Shown: positions 1 through 8,223 of the stretch, piece by piece
Layout: the number at the start of each line of letters is the position of its first letter
Numbering within the stretch: position 1 is the stretch's first letter
DNA from: Paraburkholderia sp. BL10I2N1
GTDB lineage: Bacteria; Pseudomonadota; Gammaproteobacteria; Burkholderiales; Burkholderiaceae
Assembly: GCF_004361815.1 (NCBI RefSeq)
Contig: NZ_SNWA01000002.1
Span: 2,728,001-2,792,000, forward strand
Length of the DNA stretch: 64,000 bases
Direction of reading: 5' to 3'
The notes under the pieces: model-generated
What the model saw: only the letters and a program-made list of their open reading frames with translations
Database searches by the model: none
Told to the model about the DNA's origin: nothing
Position numbers and translations under genes: made by a program

Positions 1-168
1 CATTGGGACGGGATTGCTTCCTATTGCAAGCCAGAAAACAAGGTGTCGCTCGGATTCGTTGAGGGACTCAACAACAAGGTTCGGGTTATCCAGCGACGCG
101 CGTACGGATTGCGAGATGAGGAATATCTGCGCCTGAAGATCCTCACTTGCATGCTGCCTCGAATCTGA
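1..168 (+). CDS. ISL3-family transposase, C-terminal end (cut by window start)
   Basis: The first 55 codons of the window read in frame 1 and end at a TGA at 166-168. The peptide contains FVEGLNNKVRVIQRRAYG and then EEYLRLKILTCMLP, the highly conserved C-terminal block of ISL3-family DDE transposases, including the final catalytic Glu region. The N-terminal part lies outside the window, so it cannot be said whether the element is intact. A terminal inverted repeat candidate follows 20 bp downstream, which supports this being the right end of an insertion sequence. The family call is firm; the exact element is not identified. Confidence 0.85.
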   Translation, partial: HWDGIASYCKPENKVSLGFVEGLNNKVRVIQRRAYGLRDEEYLRLKILTCMLPRI

Positions 169-188
169 AAAATGGCGATTTTTCATCA

Positions 189-209
189 CACTTTTCCGCG
201 AAGATCCGG
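189..209 (+). repeat. Probable right terminal inverted repeat of the ISL3-family element
   Basis: The sequence cacacttttccgcgaagatcc lies just after the transposase stop. ISL3 elements typically end in a repeat whose complement reads GGNTCTTCGCGGAAAAGTGTG, which fits here. The left end and the 8-bp target duplication cannot be checked because the element begins outside the window. Confidence 0.6.
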
Positions 210-422
210 AAAATGTAAACACACCTCGGTGCCCATGCGACCGGGCCGTATCCCGCTTCAGGCAACACGGCGGGGCGCTCGATATCAAAACTGGTATGGG
301 TTGCGCAAATCAAATAATTGGACGGTACCGTAGTCAGCCACTACGCTAGGTTCGTCCCCATGAGATCGCCGCATGGCCGGGCGGTGGGACCATCGACACA
401 AAACAATGATCAGGAGACAGTC

Positions 423-1400
423 ATGATGATTTCACGACGCGCCGCATTGCGCGCTCTCGTTGCCTGCGCCGGTGCGGGGGCACTCACGTTCTCGGCGGTC
501 AGCGCGCACGCCGAAGACAAACAGATTACGCTGGGCTTCGCCCAGGTCGGGGCTGAAAGCGCATGGCGCACAGCCAATACCGAATCGGTGAAATCGGCAG
601 CCGCCGACGCGAAGATCAAGCTTAAATTCTCCGATGCCCAGCAGAAGCAGGAAAACCAGATCAAGGCGATCCGCTCCTACATTGCCCAGAAGGTCGACGT
701 GATCGCGTTTTCGCCAGTCGTCGAGTCGGGCTGGGAACCGGTGCTGCTCGAAGCCAAGGCGGCGAAGATTCCGGTCATCCTGACGGACCGCAACATCGAT
801 GTGAAAGACACCTCGCTGTACGTGACGATGATCGGCTCGGACTTCATGGAAGAAGGGCGGCGTGGCGGGCATTGGCTCTCAGATCACTATAAAAACGACC
901 AGGGCCCCATCAACATCGCCGAACTACAGGGAACGGTCGGATCCGCTCCGGCGAATGACCGTCATTCGGGCCTGCTCGAAGTGATCAAGAACGATCCGAA
1001 ATTCAAGATCATCGCGTCGCAAAGTGGCGACTTCACGCTCGCCGGCGGCAAGCAGGTCATGGAAGCGTTTATAAAAACTTATGGAAATAAAATAAATGTA
1101 GTTTATGCGCATAACGACGACATGGCGCTCGGCGCGATCCAGGCGATGGAAGAGGCCGGCATGCATCCAGGCAAGGACGTCGTCGTTGTATCGTTCGACG
1201 CGACCAAGGGCGGCTTCCAGGCGATGGCGGCGGGCAAGATGAATGTCGATGTCGAATGCAGCCCGCTGCTTGGACCGCAACTGATGTCGGCGGTGAAGGA
1301 CGTGGTGGCCGGCAAGCCCTTGCCCAAGCGGATCCTGACGCAAGAGACTGTGTTCCCGCAGAGCGTTGCGGAACAGACGTTGCCGACGCGCAAATATTGA
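423..1400 (+). CDS. ytfQ: Sugar ABC transporter periplasmic binding protein, YtfQ-like
   Basis: This is a type I periplasmic binding protein of 325 residues that delivers a sugar to the membrane complex encoded downstream. It starts with a cleavable signal (SRRAALRALV, ending near SAHAEDK). Motifs shared with E. coli YtfQ, the galactofuranose binder, include QQKQENQIKA, SPVVESGWEPV, LTDRNIDVKD, ELQGTVGSA and VYAHNDDMALGAIQA. The start at 423 follows AGGAG with good spacing; earlier in-frame starts lack one. The ytfR, ytfT and yjfF homologues follow in the matching order, which supports the ytfQRT-yjfF assignment. The exact pyranose or furanose substrate is inferred. Codons around 1068-1106 are unusually AT-rich. 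Confidence 0.9.
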   Translation: MMISRRAALRALVACAGAGALTFSAVSAHAEDKQITLGFAQVGAESAWRTANTESVKSAAADAKIKLKFSDAQQKQENQIKAIRSYIAQKVDVIAFSPVVESGWEPVLLEAKAAKIPVILTDRNIDVKDTSLYVTMIGSDFMEEGRRGGHWLSDHYKNDQGPINIAELQGTVGSAPANDRHSGLLEVIKNDPKFKIIASQSGDFTLAGGKQVMEAFIKTYGNKINVVYAHNDDMALGAIQAMEEAGMHPGKDVVVVSFDATKGGFQAMAAGKMNVDVECSPLLGPQLMSAVKDVVAGKPLPKRILTQETVFPQSVAEQTLPTRKY

Positions 1401-1459
1401 CGGCTGGGAGCGGCTTCCAGCGAGTTCCTCAGGTTGCTTTTCTCCAGTGTGGTGCCTCA

Positions 1460-1496
1460 ACGCCGTCCGTTAAAGCGATAACGGACGGCGTCTTTT
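1460..1496 (+). terminator. Strong hairpin with T-run between ytfQ and ytfR
   Basis: A perfect 13-bp stem (1460-1472 pairing with 1479-1491, arm ACGCCGTCCGTTA) with a 6-nt loop is followed by CTTTT. This is the shape of an intrinsic terminator. Its place directly after the binding-protein gene suggests partial termination, which would give more binding protein than membrane components. Confidence 0.8.
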
Positions 1497-1516
1497 CAAC
1501 CGACCCGATCCGGTCT

Positions 1517-3112
1517 ATGGCCCATCAGACACCCGAACCGTCCTCTTCTCTAACCGGCCCGATGTCCGCCGCCACGCTCGCGCATGGCGAGGCATCGGGC
1601 GAGCCCGCGCCGGTGCTTGAAACGATCGGCATCAGCAAGACGTTTCCCGGCGTGAAGGCGTTGCAAAGCGTCGATTTCCGTCTCTATCCCGGCGAGGTGC
1701 ATACGCTGATGGGCCAGAACGGCGCGGGCAAATCCACCCTGATCAACGTGCTCACGGGCGTGCTTGCGCCCGAGGGCGGCGAGATACGTCTCGCCGGCGA
1801 GCCCGTGCAGTTTGCGTCGCCGCAGGAAGCCGAAGCCGCAGGCATCCGCACGCTGTATCAGGAGGTCAACCTGTGCCCGAACCTGTCGGTGGCGGAGAAC
1901 ATCTTCGCGGGACGCCAGCCCAGGCGGTTCGGCGCGATCGACTGGGCTGACATCAAGCGCCGCGCACAGGCTGCGCTGGCGCGGCTCAACGTCTCGCTCG
2001 ATGTGACGAAGTCGCTCGACGCGTACCCGATCGCCGTACAGCAGATGGTGGCGATTGCGCGGGCGATTTCCGTGGATGCGCGCGTGCTGATTCTCGACGA
2101 ACCCACGTCGAGCCTCGACGACGGCGAGGTCGCCCAACTCTTCGAGATACTAAGGAAGCTTAAGCAATCGGGAATCGCGATCCTGTTCGTCACGCACTTT
2201 CTCGAACAGACCTACGCGATTTCGGATCGCATTACGGTCATGCGCAACGGCGAGCGGGAAGGCGAATATCTGGCGCGCGACCTGTCGGCGGACCGGCTTG
2301 TGTCGAAGATGGTCGGCCACGAACGGATGAGCACGCGGCTCAAGGAAGCCGCGCGCGAAGCGCCGGCGGACAAAGCCAAAGTGCCGCCCTTCGTCGAACT
2401 GCGCGGTGTCGGGCGCCGCGGCATGATCCAGCCGATCGACATCGACGTGCAACCCGGCCAGATTCTCGGCCTCGCCGGTCTGCTGGGATCGGGTCGCACG
2501 GAAACCGCCCGGCTGCTGTTCGGGGCGGACCGCGCGGACAGCGGCACGATCACGATCGGCGGCGCGGCGGCGCGGCTGCGTTCGCCGCACGACGCGGTTC
2601 GCCATGGCATCGGTTACTGCCCGGAAGATCGCAAGAAAGAGGGCATCGTGGCGGACCTGTCGATCCGCGAGAACATCCTGCTTGCGTTGCAGGCAAAGCG
2701 TGGCTGGCTGCGCAAGATCAGCCGCTATCGCGCACGGGAGATTGCCGACATGTGGATCGAGCGCCTCGGCATCAAGGCGTCCGACGCCGAGCAGCCGATC
2801 GGACTGCTCTCCGGCGGCAACCAGCAAAAGGCGCTCCTCGCGCGCTGGCTCGCCACCGACCCCAGGCTGCTGATTCTCGACGAGCCCACGCGCGGTATCG
2901 ACGTCGCCGCGAAGTTCGAGATCATGGACCGCATGCTTGCGCTGTGCGGTAAAGGCCTCGGCATCCTGTTCATTTCGTCCGAGGTGAGCGAAGTCGTGCG
3001 TGTGAGCCACCGGGTGGCGGTGCTGCGCGACCGTCGCAAGATCGCGGAAGTCGCGGGCAACGTATCGAACGAAGACGACATCTATCGACTCATCGCAGGA
3101 AACGCCGAATGA
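1517..3112 (+). CDS. ytfR: Sugar ABC transporter double ATP-binding protein, YtfR-like
   Basis: This is an ABC ATPase of about 531 residues with two nucleotide-binding domains, the usual form in carbohydrate (CUT2) importers. Domain 1 has Walker A GQNGAGKST and Walker B ILDEPTSSLD. Domain 2 has the degenerate P-loop GLLGSGRTE typical of CUT2, signature LSGGNQQKALLARWL and Walker B ILDEPTRGID. The frame is open further upstream through the terminator region, but 1517 (MAHQTPE) is the first ATG after the hairpin; 1562 is also possible and neither has a clear ribosome site. The stop overlaps the next start as ATGA, so translation is probably coupled to ytfT. Confidence 0.88.
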   Translation: MAHQTPEPSSSLTGPMSAATLAHGEASGEPAPVLETIGISKTFPGVKALQSVDFRLYPGEVHTLMGQNGAGKSTLINVLTGVLAPEGGEIRLAGEPVQFASPQEAEAAGIRTLYQEVNLCPNLSVAENIFAGRQPRRFGAIDWADIKRRAQAALARLNVSLDVTKSLDAYPIAVQQMVAIARAISVDARVLILDEPTSSLDDGEVAQLFEILRKLKQSGIAILFVTHFLEQTYAISDRITVMRNGEREGEYLARDLSADRLVSKMVGHERMSTRLKEAAREAPADKAKVPPFVELRGVGRRGMIQPIDIDVQPGQILGLAGLLGSGRTETARLLFGADRADSGTITIGGAAARLRSPHDAVRHGIGYCPEDRKKEGIVADLSIRENILLALQAKRGWLRKISRYRAREIADMWIERLGIKASDAEQPIGLLSGGNQQKALLARWLATDPRLLILDEPTRGIDVAAKFEIMDRMLALCGKGLGILFISSEVSEVVRVSHRVAVLRDRRKIAEVAGNVSNEDDIYRLIAGNAE

Positions 3113-4140
3113 AGATCCCGAACTGGCTCGGGCGCGACGGCGCCGACCGACCACTCGTCTGGCCCTGTGTGACGCTGGCGCTGTTGTGCCTGCTCGACCT
3201 GTGGGTCAATCCGCATTTCTTTTCGATGCGCATCCTCGAAGGCCATCTGTTCGGCGCACCCATCGACATCCTCAATCGCGCCGCGCCGCTCGTGCTCGTC
3301 GCGACCGGCATGACGCTCGTCATCGCGACACGCGGCATCGATATCTCGGTCGGCGCGGTGGTCGCGATTGCCGGGGCGGCGGCGGCGACGGTGCTGGCGA
3401 GCAATGCCGTGCCCACCTCCTCGCTGATCGCGCAGGCGCTGTGCGCCGCCCTCGTGGTCGGCGTGCTGAGCGGCATGTGGAATGGGCTGCTGGTTGCCTT
3501 CGTCGGGATGCAGCCGATCATTGCGACGCTGATCCTGATGGTCGCGGGCCGTGGCGTCGCGCAGTTGCTGACAGCCGGGCAGATCATCCCGATTGGCGCG
3601 CCAGGGTATCTGTTCGTCGGCGGCGGCTATCTGCTCGGGGTGCCGTTCTCCGTGTGGATCGCGACCGTCGCCGTGCTGACGACGGTGCTGCTGGTCGAAG
3701 GCACCGCGCTTGGACTCTTCATTCGCGCGATCGGCGTGAACCCGGTGGCGACCCGGCTCGTCGGCCTGCGCTCGAAGGCGATCGTGTTCGCCGTGTATGC
3801 CTTTTCCGGACTGACCGCGTCGATCGCGGGCGTTCTGATCAGTTCGAACGTACGCAGCGCGGACGGCAACAACGCAGGCCTCCTCCTTGAACTCGATGCG
3901 ATTCTCGCGGTCACGCTGGGCGGCACGTCGCTGCTCGGCGGCAAGTTCAGCCTTGCCGGGACGGTGCTGGGCGCGCTGATCATCCAGACGCTCACGTACA
4001 CCACCTATTCGATCGGCGTGCCGCCCGAAGCGACGCTCGTCGTCAAGGCCGCAGTCGTGCTGGCGGTGAGTGTGATCCAGTCGCCGGCGGCGCGGTCGAT
4101 GGCGATGTCGCTCTTCACGTCGCGCGGGGTGGCACGATGA
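3109..4140 (+). CDS. ytfT: Sugar ABC transporter permease, YtfT-like
   Basis: This is a CUT2 (BPD_transp_2) inner-membrane permease of 343 residues with about eight to ten hydrophobic segments. It carries the family block TRGIDISVGAVVAIAGAAAA near residues 77-96 and the LDAILAVTLGGTSLLGG loop near residues 262-278, which contacts the ATPase. It overlaps the ATPase gene upstream and the second permease gene downstream by four bases each. The two different permeases probably form the heterodimeric channel, as in ytfT/yjfF. Confidence 0.88.
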   Translation: MKIPNWLGRDGADRPLVWPCVTLALLCLLDLWVNPHFFSMRILEGHLFGAPIDILNRAAPLVLVATGMTLVIATRGIDISVGAVVAIAGAAAATVLASNAVPTSSLIAQALCAALVVGVLSGMWNGLLVAFVGMQPIIATLILMVAGRGVAQLLTAGQIIPIGAPGYLFVGGGYLLGVPFSVWIATVAVLTTVLLVEGTALGLFIRAIGVNPVATRLVGLRSKAIVFAVYAFSGLTASIAGVLISSNVRSADGNNAGLLLELDAILAVTLGGTSLLGGKFSLAGTVLGALIIQTLTYTTYSIGVPPEATLVVKAAVVLAVSVIQSPAARSMAMSLFTSRGVAR

Positions 4141-5264
4141 ACCGCCTCTTTGCTGCCTGCGCCCGCATCGTCGATCCGCGCACATTGCCGCTTGCCGTCA
4201 CGATCGCGCTGTTTTGCGCGCTGTTCGGTTTCGGCTCGGTGATGTACACCGGCTTCTTCTCGTGGCAGGTGCTGCTTGACCTGCTGGTCGACAACGCGTT
4301 CCTGCTGATCGTGGCGATCGGCATGACTTTCGTGATCGTGTCCGGCGGGATCGATCTGTCAGTGGGTTCGGTCGTCGCGCTGACGACGATCGTTGAGGCT
4401 GTGCTATCAGAGCGTATGCATTTTTCGGTGTGGCTGATCCTGCCGATCGTGCTCCTGATGGGCACGCTCTTCGGCGCTGTGCAAGGGGCGCTGATTCACT
4501 TCTTCCGTCTGCAGGCGTTTATCGTGACGCTTGCCGGCATGTTCTTCGCGCGCGGCCTGTGCTTCCTGATCACGACTCAGTCGATCACGATCTCCGACCC
4601 GACCTTCAAGGCGATTTCCGCGTATCGGCTGAACATCGGCACAGGTTCGGTAACGGCGAATGTGTTGATCGCGATGGCGACGCTCGCCGTGGCGATTTAC
4701 GTCGCGCACTTTACGCGCTTCGGTCGCAACGTATACGCGATTGGCGGCAATGCGCGATCCGCCTTGCTGATGGGCTTGCCGGTCGCACGCACGAGAGTCG
4801 GCGTCTATGCGCTGAGCGGCTTTTGTTCGGCGCTTGGCGGCGCGGTTTTCACGTTCTATGTGCTGTCGGGATATGGCTTGCAGGGGCAGGGCATGGAACT
4901 CGATGCGATCGCTGCAACCGTGATCGGCGGAACGTTGCTGACTGGGGGCGTCGGCTACGTGATGGGCTCGCTCTTTGGTGTCGGTATTCTCGGCACGATC
5001 CAGACGCTGATCACGTTCGATGGCACGCTCAGTTCATGGTGGACGCGCATCGTGATCGGCGCGCTGCTCTGTGCGTTCTGTCTGTTGCAACGGTTGATCG
5101 AGCGTCAGGCGCGCGGCGCGCGGCGGCCGGGCGGGACAGGAGCGGTCGCGACGGCAGGCAAGAAGCGCGCGAGATCGTCACGCGATGGACACGCGATCGA
5201 CCCTGATCCGAATGCGATGGGGCATACGCCGGCGGGTGCCTTGCAGAAGTCGGGCGGGCGCTAG
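4137..5264 (+). CDS. yjfF: Sugar ABC transporter permease, YjfF-like, with basic C-terminal tail
   Basis: This is the second CUT2 permease, 375 residues. It has the conserved SGGIDLSVGSVVALTTIV segment and the ELDAIAATVIGGTLLTGG loop. It closes the four-gene importer operon. YjfF homologues are usually near 330 residues; here about 50 extra residues follow the last membrane segment, rich in Arg, Gly and Ala (around RQARGARRPGG to the end). The tail may be a read-through into formerly non-coding sequence or a species-specific extension. The end is not conserved enough to assign a role. Confidence 0.85.
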   Translation: MNRLFAACARIVDPRTLPLAVTIALFCALFGFGSVMYTGFFSWQVLLDLLVDNAFLLIVAIGMTFVIVSGGIDLSVGSVVALTTIVEAVLSERMHFSVWLILPIVLLMGTLFGAVQGALIHFFRLQAFIVTLAGMFFARGLCFLITTQSITISDPTFKAISAYRLNIGTGSVTANVLIAMATLAVAIYVAHFTRFGRNVYAIGGNARSALLMGLPVARTRVGVYALSGFCSALGGAVFTFYVLSGYGLQGQGMELDAIAATVIGGTLLTGGVGYVMGSLFGVGILGTIQTLITFDGTLSSWWTRIVIGALLCAFCLLQRLIERQARGARRPGGTGAVATAGKKRARSSRDGHAIDPDPNAMGHTPAGALQKSGGR

Positions 5265-5376
5265 GGCCCGTTATTAGCGTGAACAGGCCCTGGCCCGTAC
5301 TGGTTCTGCCGGGAGAGCGGCAGCTGGTTTTGCGCTCATCCGGCGACGGTGCGAGATCAGGCGTCAAGCGATGAAC

Positions 5377-5727
5377 TCACGCGAGCAGTTGCCTTCCGCG
5401 CGTTTCAGGCGGCGTCAACGCCGCGAGAATCACGATGCCATGCGCGGCTGCGGCGAACACGCCGATGGCGTGCGCCAGGCGCCGTCGTCTTCGACACGTA
5501 GGCGATCAGGACCGGGAGCATCGCTCCGGCGGCGCGGCCGACGTTGAGATCAGCGCGATTTCAAATGAAGCCACCGCGAACGTGACGAACTCACGCTTGC
5601 GACCGATACGATCGCTGACGTAAGCGCCGGTCGGATAGCCGCAGTACGGCCCGACGATCACGACGCCCAGATACCTCCCTGTGCCGATTACTCTCAGATG
5701 CTTTTCCGTCTTGAGATGGGTCGGCTG
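5377..5727 (-). pseudogene. Decayed C-terminal fragment of an MHS-family MFS transporter
   Basis: On the minus strand, a frame from 5727 reads QPTHLKTEKHLRVIGTGRY, then VGPYCGYPTGAYVSDRIGRK, the loop and signature of metabolite:H+ symporters, and then stops near 5525. A second frame carries AIGVFAAAAHGIVILAALTP and PETRGRQLLA, the typical MFS end, stopping at 5377-5379. The middle membrane segments are missing and the N-terminal half is absent. This is therefore a deleted and frameshifted remnant, not a working gene. It lies between the sugar importer and mazEF. Nothing further was recognised in 5728-5911. Confidence 0.75.
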
Positions 5728-5911
5728 CTTGCCTCACTCCATCCGTCGGCTGAACGACGCGTACAGCCGAATTTTCGTGGATCTGTCCGTCGAGGCGAAT
5801 GCGGTGCTATCGCCGCGTGATCGAGCCGGCAATGACTGGCGATGACAGCCAACGAGGGACGACGACGGGCGGCCGCATTGAGATCCATCCTATGCCATTT
5901 GCCGTGCTAGA

Positions 5912-5934
5912 ATGTACCAACATTGTATTTACAT
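5912..5934 (+). promoter_or_regulatory. Inverted repeat upstream of mazE, possible autoregulatory operator
   Basis: ATGTA at 5912-5916 and TACAT at 5930-5934 form an inverted repeat about 40 bp before the mazE start. MazE/MazEF complexes usually repress their own promoter through palindromes in this position. The repeat is short, so this is tentative. Confidence 0.3.
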
Positions 5935-5974
5935 CTCATCCTCAACCGCATAACATTCTGCTTCAGGTGACGCC

Positions 5975-6223
5975 ATGAAAACGACGATCCGCAAGATGGG
6001 CAATTCGCATGGCGTACTGATTCCGAAACCGATCTTGACCCAACTGGGACTGGAGGACGAAGTGGATATGCAGGTAGAAGGGGATGCGCTGGTATTGCGC
6101 CGTCCACCGAAAAAAGCGCGTGAGGGCTGGGCAGATGCGAGCCAGTCGCTGGCTGCGTCGAGCGACGATCGTCTGGTAATGGGCGAGTTTCCGAACGCGG
6201 ATGACGCGGGGTTCGAGTGGTAG
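5975..6223 (+). CDS. mazE: Type II antitoxin, MazE-like (AbrB fold)
   Basis: This is an 82-residue protein. The N-terminal swapped-hairpin DNA-binding domain reads MKTTIRKMGNSHGVLIPKPI, where GNSHGVLIPK is the MazE/AbrB signature, and continues to VEGDALVLRRP. The acidic C-terminus (GEFPNADDAGFEW) is the part expected to wrap the toxin. The stop overlaps the toxin start by seven bases, the usual antitoxin-first arrangement. It should neutralise MazF and autoregulate the pair. Confidence 0.88.
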   Translation: MKTTIRKMGNSHGVLIPKPILTQLGLEDEVDMQVEGDALVLRRPPKKAREGWADASQSLAASSDDRLVMGEFPNADDAGFEW

Positions 6224-6537
6224 CGCGCGGCGAAGTATGGCTCGTGGCGCTCGATCCCACCATCGGCAGCGAGATTCAGAAAACGCGGCCTTGCGTGGTG
6301 GTTTCGCCGCCCGAGTTGCACGATCATCTGCGCACTGTGATAGTCGCGCCGATGACCACCGGCGGCAAGCCCGCGCCGTTTCGCGTGCCGCTGACTTTTC
6401 AGCGCAAGAAGGGACTGGTGCTGCTCGACCAGATCCGCACTGTCGACAAGACGCGGCTCGTGAAGAAAGCGGGCGCAGTATCGGACCTGGCGCTGTCGAA
6501 CGCGTTGTCGACGTTGCAGGAGTTTTTCGTCGAATAG
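6217..6537 (+). CDS. mazF: Type II toxin, MazF-like endoribonuclease
   Basis: This is a 106-residue PemK/MazF-fold mRNA interferase starting at GTG 6217 inside the mazE stop region. Family features are the N-terminal RGEVWLVALDPTIGSEI with KTRPCVVVSPPEL (the beta-strand and catalytic Arg region), VIVAPMTTGG, and the LLDQIRTVDKTRL strand. Translation is probably coupled to mazE through the seven-base overlap. It ends about 50 bp from the convergent mdcH stop. Confidence 0.9.
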   Translation: MVARGEVWLVALDPTIGSEIQKTRPCVVVSPPELHDHLRTVIVAPMTTGGKPAPFRVPLTFQRKKGLVLLDQIRTVDKTRLVKKAGAVSDLALSNALSTLQEFFVE

Positions 6538-6586
6538 GGTGTCGGCTGGTTTGATGTTAGCCGCTGCGAGCCGCCATTAGCGGTCG

Positions 6587-7525
6587 TTAACCACCGTCAG
6601 CCCCAGTGCGTCGCCGTATGGTTGCAGCGAGCCGGTCGAGTGCCATTGAGCTTGCGGCGACGACGGTTACGTCCGGAAAGGCTTCGCGGCTGATATCGCT
6701 CAGCACCTGCCCCGGCGGGGCTTCGATCAGAACGCGGCCGCCCATTTCGATCATCGCTGTCAGCGCGTCGTACCAGCGCACCGTATAACGCATGTTCGTC
6801 GCGAGATCGGCGCGGATCGCGTCGGCCGTGTGTAAAGGGCGACCGCCTCGGTTGTCGATATACGGACCGAGCGGGGCGCGAAACGCGATGTCTTTCGCGT
6901 AGGCGAGCAGTTCGTCGCTGGCCTCGGCGAGCAGTTCGCAATGCGAAGGCACGCTGACTGCCAGTCGGGTTGCCTTACGCGCACCGGCTGCCAGGGCGCG
7001 TGCAATGAAGGCGCCGAGCGCCGCATCGGAGCCAGCCATCACGATCTGGCGGGGAGCGTTGACGTTGGCGATATAAACCGGTGTATGGCCGTCGTGCTGG
7101 TGATCGTGAGCGAGCTTTTCCACTTGATGCTCGGACAATCCGGCAATCGCAGCAAGACCATAGCCTGATGGCCAGACCGTCTCCATCAATTCCGCTCGTT
7201 TTCTCACCATACGGAGCGCGTCGTCGAATGCCAGCGCCCCGCAACTCACGGCGGCCGGGTAGGCACCCACCGAGAGCCCCGCACTGATGTCAGGCTCAAT
7301 ATGTTCTGCAGCGAGGGCGCGTACCATTGCAACACCGGCCACGACAAGTCCGACCTGTACAGCGACCGTCGAACGTAGGGCGTCTGGCGTATCGAGCGTC
7401 AGGATATCGAGGTCGAGAATATGTGAGGCTTCGTCAAGCGTTTCCTTGAACGCTGCCTGTTCGTGCAGTCGGCGAAGATAGCCTTCGTGCTGCGCGCCCT
7501 GACCGGGGAACAGATACGTCAGCAT
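6587..7525 (-). CDS. mdcH: Malonate decarboxylase epsilon subunit (malonyl-CoA:ACP transacylase)
   Basis: This protein loads malonyl groups from malonyl-CoA onto the MdcC carrier to start the decarboxylase cycle. It is 312 residues of the FabD fold, beginning LTYLFPGQGAQHEG. The nucleophile Ser is in AGLSVGAYPAAV, and the catalytic His is probably in VSVPSHCELL. The ATG at 7525 shares a base with the mdcG stop (TGATG), giving tight coupling. It is the last gene of the mdc operon and faces mazF convergently. Confidence 0.9.
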   Translation of the reverse strand: MLTYLFPGQGAQHEGYLRRLHEQAAFKETLDEASHILDLDILTLDTPDALRSTVAVQVGLVVAGVAMVRALAAEHIEPDISAGLSVGAYPAAVSCGALAFDDALRMVRKRAELMETVWPSGYGLAAIAGLSEHQVEKLAHDHQHDGHTPVYIANVNAPRQIVMAGSDAALGAFIARALAAGARKATRLAVSVPSHCELLAEASDELLAYAKDIAFRAPLGPYIDNRGGRPLHTADAIRADLATNMRYTVRWYDALTAMIEMGGRVLIEAPPGQVLSDISREAFPDVTVVAASSMALDRLAATIRRRTGADGG

Positions 7526-8223
7526 CAGTCGCCGCCGTTGGTGGTCGACCACGGATCGGCGACGAGCACGGGACCCTGCGAATGGCGCGCCATGACACGC
7601 GGTTTGCCCGCTGCGAGTTCCGCGAGGGCTATGCCGCCTGCGGGCGTTTCGACCTGTGCGTCGATCCGGATACCCTCGTGTCCTGCATATGCCTGCAGTT
7701 CGCTCAGCATCGCGACCGCGGCCTCGTGAGTGAGTCGTGCGGGTGCGCGAATCAGCAGATCGAGATCGCTTGACGACGTGACGGCCGGGAACCCGGTCGC
7801 GAGTTCAAAACCGACGCTTCCCGTCGGCCCCCATCTGAATGCAGCGAGCGTCGCCGCGTGGCTGCGGAGAGCGGTCAACGCGATGAACGCGGGAAGTGCA
7901 CGGCGTTCGCCAGAAGGATCGACGTCCAGAAGTTGTTCAGGCGTGACGGCCGCTTCGACGTCGTCGGCTTCGGCCCACGCCCCGTAACGCTGTTCCCGGG
8001 TGTCGCTCCGTACGCCGATCGCGATGAAGCCCGCTGCGGCCTGCGCACGCCGCACAACCGCGAACGGTGCGCGCGCGAACGCGTCGCGAACCCACGGCGG
8101 TTCACTGTCGTCGTGGCGGAGACGTCGCAGTCTCAGCAGATCGTGCGGCTGCCAGCGCGTGTCGCCCAAAGGCGCAGTACTGGCCGTATCGAGGCGAAAC
8201 GGTGGCGGGGCGCACACGGGCAT
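7525..8223 (-). CDS. mdcG: Phosphoribosyl-dephospho-CoA transferase (holo-ACP synthase of malonate decarboxylase)
   Basis: MdcG attaches the 2'-(5''-triphosphoribosyl)-3'-dephospho-CoA prosthetic group, made by MdcB, to a serine of MdcC. The protein is 232 residues with a nucleotidyltransferase core; the GFPAVTSSSDLDLLIRAP segment carries the acidic metal-binding residues. It opens HDLLRLRRL and ends with the VADPWSTTNGGD tail. The ATG at 8223 overlaps the mdcE stop (TGATG), which fixes the start even though an upstream in-frame codon exists. Confidence 0.87.
   Translation of the reverse strand: MPVCAPPPFRLDTASTAPLGDTRWQPHDLLRLRRLRHDDSEPPWVRDAFARAPFAVVRRAQAAAGFIAIGVRSDTREQRYGAWAEADDVEAAVTPEQLLDVDPSGERRALPAFIALTALRSHAATLAAFRWGPTGSVGFELATGFPAVTSSSDLDLLIRAPARLTHEAAVAMLSELQAYAGHEGIRIDAQVETPAGGIALAELAAGKPRVMARHSQGPVLVADPWSTTNGGD

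Noticed and set aside
5694..5888. 64-codon minus-strand frame beside the transporter remnant
   Set aside because: It is the wrong frame of the pseudogene region and adjacent noncoding DNA; basic, low-information sequence.
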